Assembly (NCBI GenBank): GCA_003415625.1
Contig: PYIU01000002.1
Location: forward strand, 6,944,001-7,008,000
DNA: 64,000 nt
Reading direction: 5' to 3'
DNA from: Aquanectria penicillioides
Taxonomy: Eukaryota > Ascomycota > Sordariomycetes > Hypocreales > Nectriaceae
Shown piece after piece: positions 41,437-50,516 of this stretch. Position 1 is the stretch's first letter. Every line of letters starts with the position of its first letter. Both the position numbers and the translations under genes were made by a program. The notes under the pieces are model-generated. The model was not told the DNA's origin. It ran no database searches and saw nothing but the letters and a program-made list of their open reading frames with translations.

Positions 41437-42258
41437 ACCATTGATTCAGCCCGACGACTTTTCAACTGCTGGTGCCGAGCCGCGCGCCGCAACTGCAGAC
41501 CCCTGAATAGCGCCATTGCAATGCCGATCTGGGGCGGGGTCGAGCAAGAGTTACGCGTAAAGGCCGTGGCTCTAGCGGCATGCATCAGCCGATTCATCCG
41601 CTGTGCGTGGTTGAGCCAACAGCAAGCCGGCACCCTCGTGTAAAACGAGCCCTTTCACCTTGTGCTGTAGGCTCCATCGCCATGACCAACAGTATGGAGA
41701 CGAGACGATCTGCATGTAGAGCCCCGCCCAAGCAGCAGGAGATCTGCGGCACACTGGATGAGACAAGCAGATGGTGAAGATGGCGTCTTTAATTGGATGG
41801 TCCGCTCAGGGCTCCTGCAGCACCCTCTCGCATCCAATGCATCGGGATTGCGCCGTCAAAGCATCCAAAACGCCACTCATAACTTATTACTGGTACCGGT
41901 GCAGCCACAGCTGCAGAGCACGGCATTTCAGCTCTGAGCCTCTGGCCCTCTGCCCCTCGAACCGCCCGACAGCCTGACGTCTGACAGCCTGAACCTGGAG
42001 CGTGCCAGGGCCTTGGCTCGCCTTGGAGGCTGGAGTTGGTTGCGGAAAAGCCTCTGCCCCTGAGCATGACGAGGCCAAGGGCTCTTTACACGCACCACGT
42101 GGTGGGCTGCTGAGTGTGTGCCCATTATGCCTTGATGCCGTCAAATGGCCCCAGGAGTGAGAGGTTTTCCGATTTATTTGCCCATACACCGACGCCGGTC
42201 GCCCACCTGTTTCTGGCTGACCCAACGTTGTGATTGTGACATTTGTTCGGCGTTCGTC
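41437..42258. other. Intergenic, 820 nt (promoter of the GH16-like gene)
   Basis: GC content rises again here. No ORF with a domain; nothing else recognised. Confidence 0.4.
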
Positions 42259-43354
42259 ATGGCCTGCTTGCTGGCTTCGTTTCTCAGCCTCCTGGCCCTG
42301 CTCATCACCGCCGCGGGGGCGGACAAGCCCTGCTCGGCCTTTTCCGTCAACGGATCTTACACAGCAACTTTTTCTTTTTACCGCTTCTACGACTTCCGCA
42401 ACGCCTCGCTCTCGACTCCGTCTTTGTTAGCAAAGGAGTGGTCGAGCAACAACAGCAACTCTCCCAGCTTGAGGTTGAGCAAATCCACCAATGATTCCTC
42501 GTGGGCGGATGATTGGTCTCTTCGCGAACAGTACAGGGGGGCCGCGTCCAAGAAGCTGTCCGCTCTTCACTATGTTCCCCAAAACGTCTTTATGAGTTAG
42601 TCACACCTCCTTTTGCCCTGCATATCCTCCTTTGCACTAACCCATGCTGCCACAAGGCCGAGATGACGAGGCACATCTGACGCTCAACACCAGCAGGCTT
42701 GCCAACGACACACAGCAGGGGGGCGAAATCTTCTTCAACAAGGCTGCCGTCGAGGCAATTTCCCTCCGGGTGTCTGCCCGAGTCTCTGGGGATTCCGGCG
42801 CCGTGGCTGGCTTCTTCACCTACTATAACGACACCCAAGAATCTGACATTGAGGTTCTGACGAGAGACAGTGACAGCCGCGTCCACTTTACCAACCAGCC
42901 CACCACAGACGACAACGAGAAGGAGATTGCGGGGGCCACGTACAATGCGTCGTTGCCGAGCGGGAGCTCAACCAAGCATTGGACCGTGTACCGGCTGGAC
43001 TGGTTGCCCGGCCAGAACGTGAGTCTTTGGTACGTGGATGGCCAAATGCTGAGGCGGTCGCAAACCAACGTGCCAAAGATGCCGGGCACGGTGTTTATCG
43101 ACATGTGGAGCAACGGAGGCTCTTGGTCCGGCGAAATGTCTGTTGGTGGCGAAGCAACGTTGGAGATTCGGTGGATTGAAATGGCGTTCAACGCCTCCTC
43201 CTCTGTGCTTGATGTTCCCGACAAAGGGGCAACTTGCACAATCGACAAAGAGGTCGGCAATCCCGTAGAGGCTAGCAGCGCGCGAAATGGCCTGGCAATG
43301 GGAGGAGCGTGGGCTGTGTTGGTGGTTGTGGGCACCGCTTGGATGGCCATGTAG
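42259..43354 (+). CDS. GH16-like secreted glycosidase/transglycosylase, probably GPI-anchored (344 aa, 2 exons)
   Basis: Exons 42259-42595 and 42657-43354, intron 61 nt (GTTAGT, CACTAAC branch, AAG). Start chosen at 42259 because it begins a clear signal peptide (MACLLASFLSLLALLITAAGA). The mature part is a concanavalin-A-like beta-sandwich by pattern: GAVAGFFTYYNDTQESDIEVL contains ESDIE, which matches the catalytic ExDxE motif of GH16 (nucleophile and acid/base Glu), then HWTVYRLDWLPGQNVSLWYVDGQ and FIDMWSNGGSWSG, both usual GH16 strands. It has many NxS/T sites. The C-terminus (SSARNGLAMGGAWAVLVVVGTAWMAM) is a small-residue site plus hydrophobic tail typical of GPI attachment. Relatives cut or cross-link cell-wall glucans or other wall polysaccharides; the exact polymer is unknown. 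It is adjacent to a nucleotide-sugar epimerase and a GT2 synthase. Confidence 0.85.
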
Positions 43355-43776
43355 AGCGCTGATTCGTCGACGATGTTTGCACATTCATATCAATAGACTT
43401 GCCACTTCTTGGTTATTTTTTAATTTTTTTTTTGTATTTTGCTTTTTATGATCCACAATCTTAAATTTCTTCTTGCATGAGGCAATACTGTACATACCTA
43501 CTGCGTGTGCGTGTGTGTGACATTACGCGCGAATTACGTGCAAATGTCTGGTTCTCGGCGTGGGTGCAGCTGCGTGCGGGCTGGGAGGCATGAAAATGCA
43601 GGCTGGGATTTGATGGCAGGTTTCATGCGTCTATAATTATCTATGATTGCGGTACTGAATCTCCCATTTCAAATTATATCCAATATATACAAGTGCCATG
43701 AAAAGCCAAGCAACCCCCCCCCCCTCTCTCCGATCCCGATTATTCGAAACAAATGGATCAAAACGCCAAGAACTTG
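43355..43776. other. Intergenic, convergent 3' ends
   Basis: 422 nt between the GH16-like gene and the epimerase gene, with T-rich runs at 43410-43440. Nothing else seen. Confidence 0.45.
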
Positions 43777-45177
43777 TTAGCTAAATTTACCGTCCGAACA
43801 AGGCTCCCGGCACTCCGTAAGTGCGTCAAATGAGATCTCGGGCCCCTCATCGTAGTCTTGTAGCGCCCCGCTGGCCCGCAAGAATCCACAGAGATCACGA
43901 CAGCTATCCAGAAGGGTCTTTTGAGCCTTCCACCCCAGCTGGGACATGGCCTTTTTCGTGTCCGCCACGCACACGCCAACGTCACCGTCGCGCCGGCCCA
44001 CCAGAACGGTGCGAATCTCCTTTCCCGACGCTGACTGCATGGCGGCAACGACCTCGCTGACCGAGTGCCCTGTGCCTGTGCCCAAGTTGAACGTCTGAAA
44101 GCCCTGGCCTTTGGCTGAGAGCGCCGCGAGGTGGCCCCGTGCGAGGTCGGATACATGGATGAAGTCCCTGATTGCCGTCCCATCCGGCGTGTCCCAGTCG
44201 CTGCCAAAGACGCTCAGATGCTCCAGCTCGCCCGTCATCACCTTGAGCACCACCGGCATCAGGTTGGTTGGGGCTATCCGCGGATCTTCTCCCAGCAGCC
44301 CAGACTCGTCGCAGCCCACGGGGTTGAAGTACCTGAGCGTCACGATGGTCCATTCTGGATCGGCAAAAGCCAAGTCGGCCAAAATCGCCTCGCACATCCA
44401 CTTGCTGCGCCCATACGGGTTGGTCAGTCCTGAGCAGCCCGACAGTGTGGTGCGTGCCTGGTCCTTAGCGTCACGCCACATCGTCTTAGCGTGCGTGCAT
44501 AGTTCTTCTGGCAGACGACCGCCTTCGTCGGCGAGGGACCCGTAGACGGTGGCTGACGACGAGAAGACGAGGTTTTTAATGTTGAAGCCCGAGAGCGTCG
44601 TGCAAAAGTTGATGAGCCCCCCCACGTTGTTGTTGTAGTACTTGAGCGGGCTCGTGATGCTCTCCGAGACCGACTTGTACGCCGCAAAGTGGATGACGCC
44701 CTTGATTGAAGATGCCGCCCCGCCCCCACCAAGCCCGGACTCTGTCGAGTATGTCTGAAGAATCTCGCGCATCCTGATGTCATCTCTAAAGTCGGCTTCA
44801 TAAAAATGGATTTCGGCGCGACGGCAGCCGCTGGATCCAGCGTGCGCGTCTATCATGCGATTCAGGGAGTCGAGCACGCCGGTGTAAGCGTTGCTCAGGT
44901 TGTCGATAATGACGACATTGTTGCCTTCCCTCAGCAGTTCCCAGGTTGTGTGGCTACCGATGTATCCCAGCCCGCCCACTACCAACACGAACTCGTCAGG
45001 GCTCGGCACAGCGACTTGGATCCCAGGAGAAGAAGGCTCGCTGAAGAGGACATCATGGTCGGTGCCAGGAGTGCTCGGGAGAGAGTTGAGATTGAAAAAC
45101 GATTGCGCACTAGAAGGAAGAGGAGAGCCAGTTTCACTCGGGGTCTCAGCCCCAAATGGAGCGAAGTAGGAATCCAT
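43777..45177 (-). CDS. UDP-glucose 4-epimerase (GalE/Uge type, 466 aa)
   Basis: Single-exon gene; start chosen at 45177 (MDSYFAPFG), with an in-frame ATG at 45243 as the alternative. An extended SDR: NAD-binding GGLGYIGSHT (residues 68-77), IIDNLSNAYTGVLDSLNR, HFAAYKSVSES, the Ser before the catalytic pair (SSSATVYG), the catalytic YxxxK in NPYGRSKWMCE, LRYFNPVGCDESG and DGTAIRDFIHVSDLARGH. It interconverts UDP-glucose and UDP-galactose, and in some fungi the N-acetyl forms, in the cytosol. Family members are about 340-370 aa; this one carries a Ser/Pro-rich extension of about 60 residues and an insert around CTHAKTMWRDAKDQARTTLSGC. It has no mutarotase domain, unlike yeast Gal10. Its neighbours (GH16-like enzyme, GT2 synthase) suggest that it feeds galactose-type sugars into a surface polymer rather than only the Leloir pathway. 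Confidence 0.93.
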   Translation of the reverse strand: MDSYFAPFGAETPSETGSPLPSSAQSFFNLNSLPSTPGTDHDVLFSEPSSPGIQVAVPSPDEFVLVVGGLGYIGSHTTWELLREGNNVVIIDNLSNAYTGVLDSLNRMIDAHAGSSGCRRAEIHFYEADFRDDIRMREILQTYSTESGLGGGGAASSIKGVIHFAAYKSVSESITSPLKYYNNNVGGLINFCTTLSGFNIKNLVFSSSATVYGSLADEGGRLPEELCTHAKTMWRDAKDQARTTLSGCSGLTNPYGRSKWMCEAILADLAFADPEWTIVTLRYFNPVGCDESGLLGEDPRIAPTNLMPVVLKVMTGELEHLSVFGSDWDTPDGTAIRDFIHVSDLARGHLAALSAKGQGFQTFNLGTGTGHSVSEVVAAMQSASGKEIRTVLVGRRDGDVGVCVADTKKAMSQLGWKAQKTLLDSCRDLCGFLRASGALQDYDEGPEISFDALTECREPCSDGKFS

Positions 45178-45268
45178 TGGAAGCGATGGCTTTGAAAAAT
45201 GCGAAGTGAGCTTGTGGCAAACGCATGGGGAGCAGTCGTACACAAGAAGAGCTAGGCTGGCCCCTGCA

Positions 45269-45276
45269 ATTATATA
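45269..45276 (-). promoter_or_regulatory. TATA box of the epimerase gene
   Basis: TATATAAT on the minus strand, 92 nt before the chosen start codon at 45177; it supports the shorter N-terminus. Confidence 0.45.
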
Positions 45277-46507
45277 CTCAACAACACTGACTAGGGAACT
45301 GAATTTTTGAACAAAATTTCACTATAATCGTAACCAAGGAAGGCTGAGCTAGTTGCCAACGTGGACGGAAGTCATCACCACGAGTGGCGCTGGTGACTTG
45401 AACAACACCATCATGCTCGGAGGGAAGTACCTGCCTGACTCCCGCTGCCGCCGAGAAAACCAGCTCTAGACTGGACCGGCTCGATCTAGGGGCCTGAGCG
45501 ATGGGGATGATGGACAAAGTGGAGATTTAGACGCCATCTACCGATCAAATTTTGCAAGGGTGTGACTGCAAACGCAATGCAGCTACGTCAAAGGGGTGCT
45601 ATTTTGCTAATTATTGGACAGAAACCGCAAGACCCCTTCAGCTGAGTCTAAGAACAGAAGTTCTGCGTGGATCAACCATGCTGGGATGGGCTCGCAGATA
45701 CGGGATGGGACGCCTGAGAACTTACAGGCATGCCTCAAAATTCCCCGACGACGAGACTTATCAGATTTGGACCAACATCTCCTAAGGCTCTGGTCTGGAT
45801 GCAAGCTAGCGAGAAGCTTAGTGTTAGCGACAGGGATGCCCCGGTCTCATTTGTCCGCGCTTCAGTTCGAGGCTGACAAGTTCCGAGCAGCCGAGTTGTT
45901 TCTGTTCTCGACCTGAAGCAGTGGGCCCATCTCTGGGGACGAAAAAGGAACGAAAAGCATCATCTGTGATGCAACCCAGCTTCGCCTCCCCACAAAGTCG
46001 GCCGCACTCCCTTAATGGGGATCGGAGCATCGGGACTAGACCAAGATGATCCCCCAGGGCTTTACCGTAAACTCTTCCAGCCGCACCGTCTTGGTAAGGC
46101 TCGTCCTGTTCCCTGTCTGCTAGGTCTGCGCGTTGTCTGGTTCTGGACTGCTCACCCTCCCCCCCCCCCCGGCTCGCCTGTACGTGTACAGCCCATGACG
46201 GACCGGGGGCCTGCAGTCAATAGTCTGTCATCCTCTGCGAGAATCCCCTCATGTACTTGCCTCCGGGAAAGAGGAAAGAAAAAGAAACTAGTCACATCGG
46301 GCCCTGACACGTACTACCTGAGGCGACTCTAGACCCTCCGGTGGCAGCCGTCGGCCAGGGATCTGCGGTGTAGTCGTAGGACGAACATGGCGACGCCGAG
46401 GCTGATGGATCATCGACTAGCCGCCCAATCGCCAAGAATAGTATGGGCTGTTGGTGTTTTCTTTGTTTCCAGAATCGCGTGCGTCTGGGCACGACGTTCT
46501 GATGGAG

Positions 46508-46515
46508 TTTTATAA
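46508..46515 (+). promoter_or_regulatory. TATA-like element of the GT2 gene
   Basis: TTTTATAA, about 260 nt before the chosen start at 46775, followed by a pyrimidine-rich run; it implies a leader of over 200 nt. Confidence 0.4.
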
Positions 46516-46774
46516 GATTGCTTAAGAAACCACGCCTCTTTTTTCATCCCCTCCTCTCACAGCGATTGATATTCCAGCCATCCTTCGCCAGCACATTGGC
46601 ACTTAGGCCTTGTCGTGTTTCCTTCTTTTCTTCTCGGTTCTCTCAAGCAGAAGTCGGATCCTTGTCGGTGCCTTTGCCCCCCTGGACTCTTCTCTCGGGG
46701 TATGTTGCCTAACTGTCTGCTGGCTGACCCTGCCGACCGACACCGCCACCGACAAAACCGTCAACAACTCCAAG

Positions 46775-48805
46775 ATGAGAAAGGAGAATTTGTTGATTGA
46801 AGGGATCACTCTCCCCCAGAATGCGAGACTTGACCCTTCAGTCCCTCCTGCAAACCCCGAGGACCCTTTTGCAACTCCGCCTATCAGTCCGGGGATCACG
46901 CCTGTCAACACTCGTCCCCAGGACCCCTTTGCAACACCCCCGGACAGCCCTACGCTGACGCCCGTTCCTCCCTCCCAGGCAATTTCCTTGGACAGGGCTG
47001 CAAGAAGGGTCGGAATCTACGGCCCGTATCCCCCACAGTCACCATGGGTGTCTCGTCTCTCGTTGGGTGGCACTCAAGATGACACTCTCGTGGGTGATGG
47101 AAGCCAGGCAGGCTCTCACAACGAGAAGTCCAAAACAGGAGAGAAGTCCTACTGGTCTCGATTTTGGCATGCTGTGAACAGTCAAGTTTCCCCCAGGGCC
47201 ATCTGGGAGCTCGTCAACCCTGTGGAATACCTCTGGCCCATGACTATCAAGAAGTACTTTGTCCTGTTCCTGGTATGTTGTGCAGTTGCCGCCATCGTCA
47301 TTTCAAATGCATTCACCGGATGGATTTACAAGTCTATCGCTCTCACCCGATCTTACATGCTGCCAGTGTTGATCATCGTAATCGGTGTTGAGCCCGCCAT
47401 GTTCATCATTATTCTCTTGGTGGCTAGGATGCCTTCTTACAAAGAATCAGATGACGATGTAAAAGAGATAGTGGTGGTCACCAAAGAGAAGGGCCGAGCA
47501 GACCTCGAGGCCCAAGTTGTTGTGCCGCCCACAAAGGAATATGACACCGCTTTCGTTATCCCTTGCCATGATTCGGATCGTGAGGCTCTGAGGAAGGTTT
47601 TCGAATCCGCCTATCCCTACTTCCGTCCCCAAGACATCTTCATTGTCGACAACGGTCGCAGCCGACACCCAAAAGATCTCTCCTTTCGCGATTGGGTCAA
47701 GTCTCAGCACCCCGACATCAACTACATGTGGTCTCCTATAGGATCTAAGAATGCCGCTCAGATGGTTGGCGCCATGGCGGCGAAGAATTATCGATATATC
47801 CTTACGACGGACGACGATGTCTCCCTCCCTCCCAACTACCGCCACCCTATCCACATGATGAATGACGAGGTCAAGGCTGTTGCCTTCCCTCTGAAAGGCA
47901 TTAACACCGAGGGAGAGACTCCTCTTCTCTTGACTGCCTGGCAGGACTGCGAGTACCGCTTGGCTGGTTTGACAAAGTTGGCTGAATCTAGCCTTTGCGG
48001 TGTATGTTTCCCTCACGGCGCGGGATGGTTCGTTGAACGCGAGACTCTTGTTGAGATGCTGGAATCATACCATCCCATTGACTTTATTGCTGAGGACGTC
48101 AACTCAGGATTCTCACTCATGAGGATGAAGAAGCGCATTGCCTTTGACGCACGCGTCGTTCTCGCAACTGAGGTCCCGAATAGCCTCCTTGGCCCCGGAC
48201 TGAATTGGTGCAAGCAGCGAATCAAGTCGTGGGAGATGGGCCGTCACGGCCTCTTGATCAAATTCATCCGCCATTTCTTCTCGCTCAATGGCCAGCACAC
48301 AGTTGTTGGATTTATTGCCCAGAAGTTCATCATGTTTTACTCTGTGGCCAGCATCATCGTTGACTGGATTCGTGTTCCCTGCTTGGTAGCACTTGGCATG
48401 CACTCTGAGTACTGGCGCTTCTTTGGCTGGCTTTCCTGCGTGGCTATTCTGCCGCCTATGCTCTACAACTACCTTACCTGCTGGCGCCGACCGGACATGC
48501 GCGCGCGTTTCCTGGCAGCCTTCACTTATCCTGTTTATAAGCAACTTTACGCCTTGGTATCTGTCATTGGCGCTATTCGGTGTGTCCTCTACTACATCGG
48601 CGGCCATGTTAAGGCCAAGCCTATCTATGAGATGGTCAAGGACGGTGACGAGAACTGCTTTTGGCTTGATCCCAGGTTCGAGACAAACCCGGCTTGGCTG
48701 GCCGACGAAAAAGAACAAATGATGCTGCACGGAGAGGGGTCCACAACAGCCTTTGGTTCAGCTGCGTCATCTGTTATAATGCTGACAGGCAGACCTGCTA
48801 ATTGA
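46775..48805 (+). CDS. GT2 membrane polysaccharide synthase (hyaluronan-synthase/Cps1/fungal GT2 type, 676 aa)
   Basis: Single exon. Start chosen at 46775 (MRKENLLIEG); the frame is open to 46610, but that extra stretch overlaps the probable leader. The N-terminus (about 1-130) is disordered and contains a duplicated DPFATPP(I/D)SP(G/T) unit. Two membrane helices follow (FVLFLVCCAVAAIVISNAF; MLPVLIIVIGVEPAMFIIILLVA), then the GT2 catalytic domain: AFVIPCHDSD, FIVDNGRSRHP, the metal-binding TTDDDVSLP, the acceptor/base IAEDVNSGFSLM and a QRIKSW segment at the place of the QxxRW motif. At least four helices close the protein. Processive GT2 enzymes polymerise UDP-sugars on the cytosolic face and push the chain out. 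Chitin synthase signatures are absent; closest ideas are the Cps1 group or the ZtGT2/FgGT2 type needed for surface growth. It is divergent from the epimerase. Confidence 0.88.
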   Translation: MRKENLLIEGITLPQNARLDPSVPPANPEDPFATPPISPGITPVNTRPQDPFATPPDSPTLTPVPPSQAISLDRAARRVGIYGPYPPQSPWVSRLSLGGTQDDTLVGDGSQAGSHNEKSKTGEKSYWSRFWHAVNSQVSPRAIWELVNPVEYLWPMTIKKYFVLFLVCCAVAAIVISNAFTGWIYKSIALTRSYMLPVLIIVIGVEPAMFIIILLVARMPSYKESDDDVKEIVVVTKEKGRADLEAQVVVPPTKEYDTAFVIPCHDSDREALRKVFESAYPYFRPQDIFIVDNGRSRHPKDLSFRDWVKSQHPDINYMWSPIGSKNAAQMVGAMAAKNYRYILTTDDDVSLPPNYRHPIHMMNDEVKAVAFPLKGINTEGETPLLLTAWQDCEYRLAGLTKLAESSLCGVCFPHGAGWFVERETLVEMLESYHPIDFIAEDVNSGFSLMRMKKRIAFDARVVLATEVPNSLLGPGLNWCKQRIKSWEMGRHGLLIKFIRHFFSLNGQHTVVGFIAQKFIMFYSVASIIVDWIRVPCLVALGMHSEYWRFFGWLSCVAILPPMLYNYLTCWRRPDMRARFLAAFTYPVYKQLYALVSVIGAIRCVLYYIGGHVKAKPIYEMVKDGDENCFWLDPRFETNPAWLADEKEQMMLHGEGSTTAFGSAASSVIMLTGRPAN

Positions 48806-49785
48806 TAATCACATACAAAATAATTTTCTTGGACATTGGGTACAAAGATTAGCTTGGAATGTATGGTTAACAAACAGGATATAATCTTAGAGTACAACAT
48901 AGAGGCAGAAATAATAATCAACATTGTTTAAACTTCACAGTAAAGTCTGAGAATAACTAGATCAAAAGGCTCATGACACCCAAAACTGAAAAAAAAAATT
49001 AATTATTCTTCATTTCAATGAAAGTGAAAGAAAAATAGGACAAATCCCGCTGATCGTTTCCTATTGAGCTTTTTTTGGTTGTCCGATCATATGCAGTCAA
49101 CGATGCACAGCCCCACTTCCAGTGAAGTCGTGTGCGATTTGAAAGTATCACGCAGACGAAAACGAGACTTCAGCCAGTTTCCCCTCTACTTCTAGTCGGA
49201 TAAAATATCACGCTTCTTGATTCATCAAGAACCACAGGCAACAGATTTTCTCGTGACATATATGATAGTTGGGTTGCATCAACGACTTGAAAATTGGTTG
49301 AACTCTCAGCTGTAATTATGGCGAAGTTTCTTCGCCCTCTTCTCGGCAAGAACCGATATGACCAGACTCGAGTCATTTTAATTATCTAAGAATGCTAGTT
49401 ATGTTGTGAGGATATAGAAGCATCTTCATTCGCTAACGTCGCACCCATCCTACGTCAATCCCTTATCAGTATCATACCGACGGCAATTCCGTGACTCAAA
49501 AAGGATGATTGTGTATTTTGCTTGAGCCTAGTTGAGTGATGTAAAGGCCATCCTAGTATCCCACCCACCTTGCTACGGAGGGGAACTCTCTTACGTGATT
49601 AAGCAAGTATAGTAGCAATTGAAACTCATCTGGCGCAATCAACAGTTTGCATCCCGCTCAAAGCCGGCCAAAATGGAGACAATACAAGTAGTAATATATC
49701 TGCCATTACCATGATTCCTTTCTTCCGCTATTTTCTCCTTGGATAAGATTGAGTCGCAAGCAGCACATACTGCTCATATATCATC
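48806..49785. other. Intergenic, 980 nt, AT-rich
   Basis: 3' side of the GT2 gene; a change to AT-rich accessory composition occurs here. No gene recognised. Confidence 0.45.
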
Positions 49786-50109
49786 ATGCCTCTTTCTACT
49801 CGGCGTGTTGCTGTCATCGGGGCCGGTCCCGCCGGCGCGGAGCAGCTGGAGTGGGAGTGGAAGCGAGTCAGTGAGAAGAAAGGAGGCAAAGACTGTTATG
49901 CCATTGCGCCAAACTATGCTGAGTTCTTTGAATTCTTTCGTGATATTGCTGGGGAACCAATCGCTGGGACCACAGGCCGCGAATTGCCCCCATTCGACCC
50001 AAAGTGGCTCGATATTTGGACCAGTATGATATCTACAAAGCTTGAAGGATGGAAGCGAAAGCGAAAGATAGCAGAAGATGCGGAGCGGCCCATACGGTCC
50101 AAGTTGTAA
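49786..50109 (+). pseudogene. Internally deleted flavin-containing monooxygenase remnant (107-codon open frame)
   Basis: The frame opens with STRRVAVIGAGPAGA, a textbook FAD-binding GxGxxG start of an FMO, and then jumps directly to the C-terminal part of such a protein (EWEWKRVSEKKGG, APNYAEFFEFFRDIAGEP, WLDIWTSMISTKLEGW). FMOs are about 450-520 aa, so roughly 400 residues including the NADP site and the FMO-identifying motif are gone. The join is in frame and there is no stop, so a small protein could still be made, but it cannot be catalytic. It could instead be read as the first and last exon with a missing middle; nothing between them in the sequence supports that, since the two parts are contiguous. 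Confidence 0.75.
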
Positions 50110-50516
50110 TGGCTTGCTTAAAATAATGGGTTGTGAGGCGTAAAGTCGTCACAGCAAAGCAGGTGAACTAACAACAGATGAAACGATGGCCAAAATATCA
50201 TATATAGAATCATGGATCATACATAAATGAGTACCTAAATTGATGTTGGCTAAACAAGTAGGGGCGTGACCTGTCAGGTGAATGCTCCCTTGTGAGATAG
50301 AAGTTGCCTCAGCTAAACATATGGATGTTTTCAATTTGCTTTATGTATTTTTTTACTGTGAGATAGCTGCCTTCATAATTCAAGTATTTGCTATAATATT
50401 GAATTGCTATGGAGTAAGAATCAATTACACAACTGACACCAGCATTAAATGTTATAATAATATTCCTAACAAACATTCACGGCATAGAATGGTTCTGAAG
50501 TTACATGGTTGGAAAA
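50110..50516. other. Intergenic, 400 nt, AT-rich
   Basis: Between the monooxygenase remnant and the 3' end of the helicase gene. Nothing seen. Confidence 0.4.

Larger units (their letters stand above)
45178..46774. other. 1.6 kb divergent intergenic region (epimerase / GT2 synthase)
   Basis: Shared upstream region of the two genes; each side has a TATA-like box (listed). No ORF with a domain. Confidence 0.5.

Noticed and set aside
46610..46774. Upstream start of the GT2 gene adding 55 residues
   Set aside because: It lies in the probable pyrimidine-rich leader and adds a Cys/Ser/Leu stretch unlike the N-termini of the family; not excluded.
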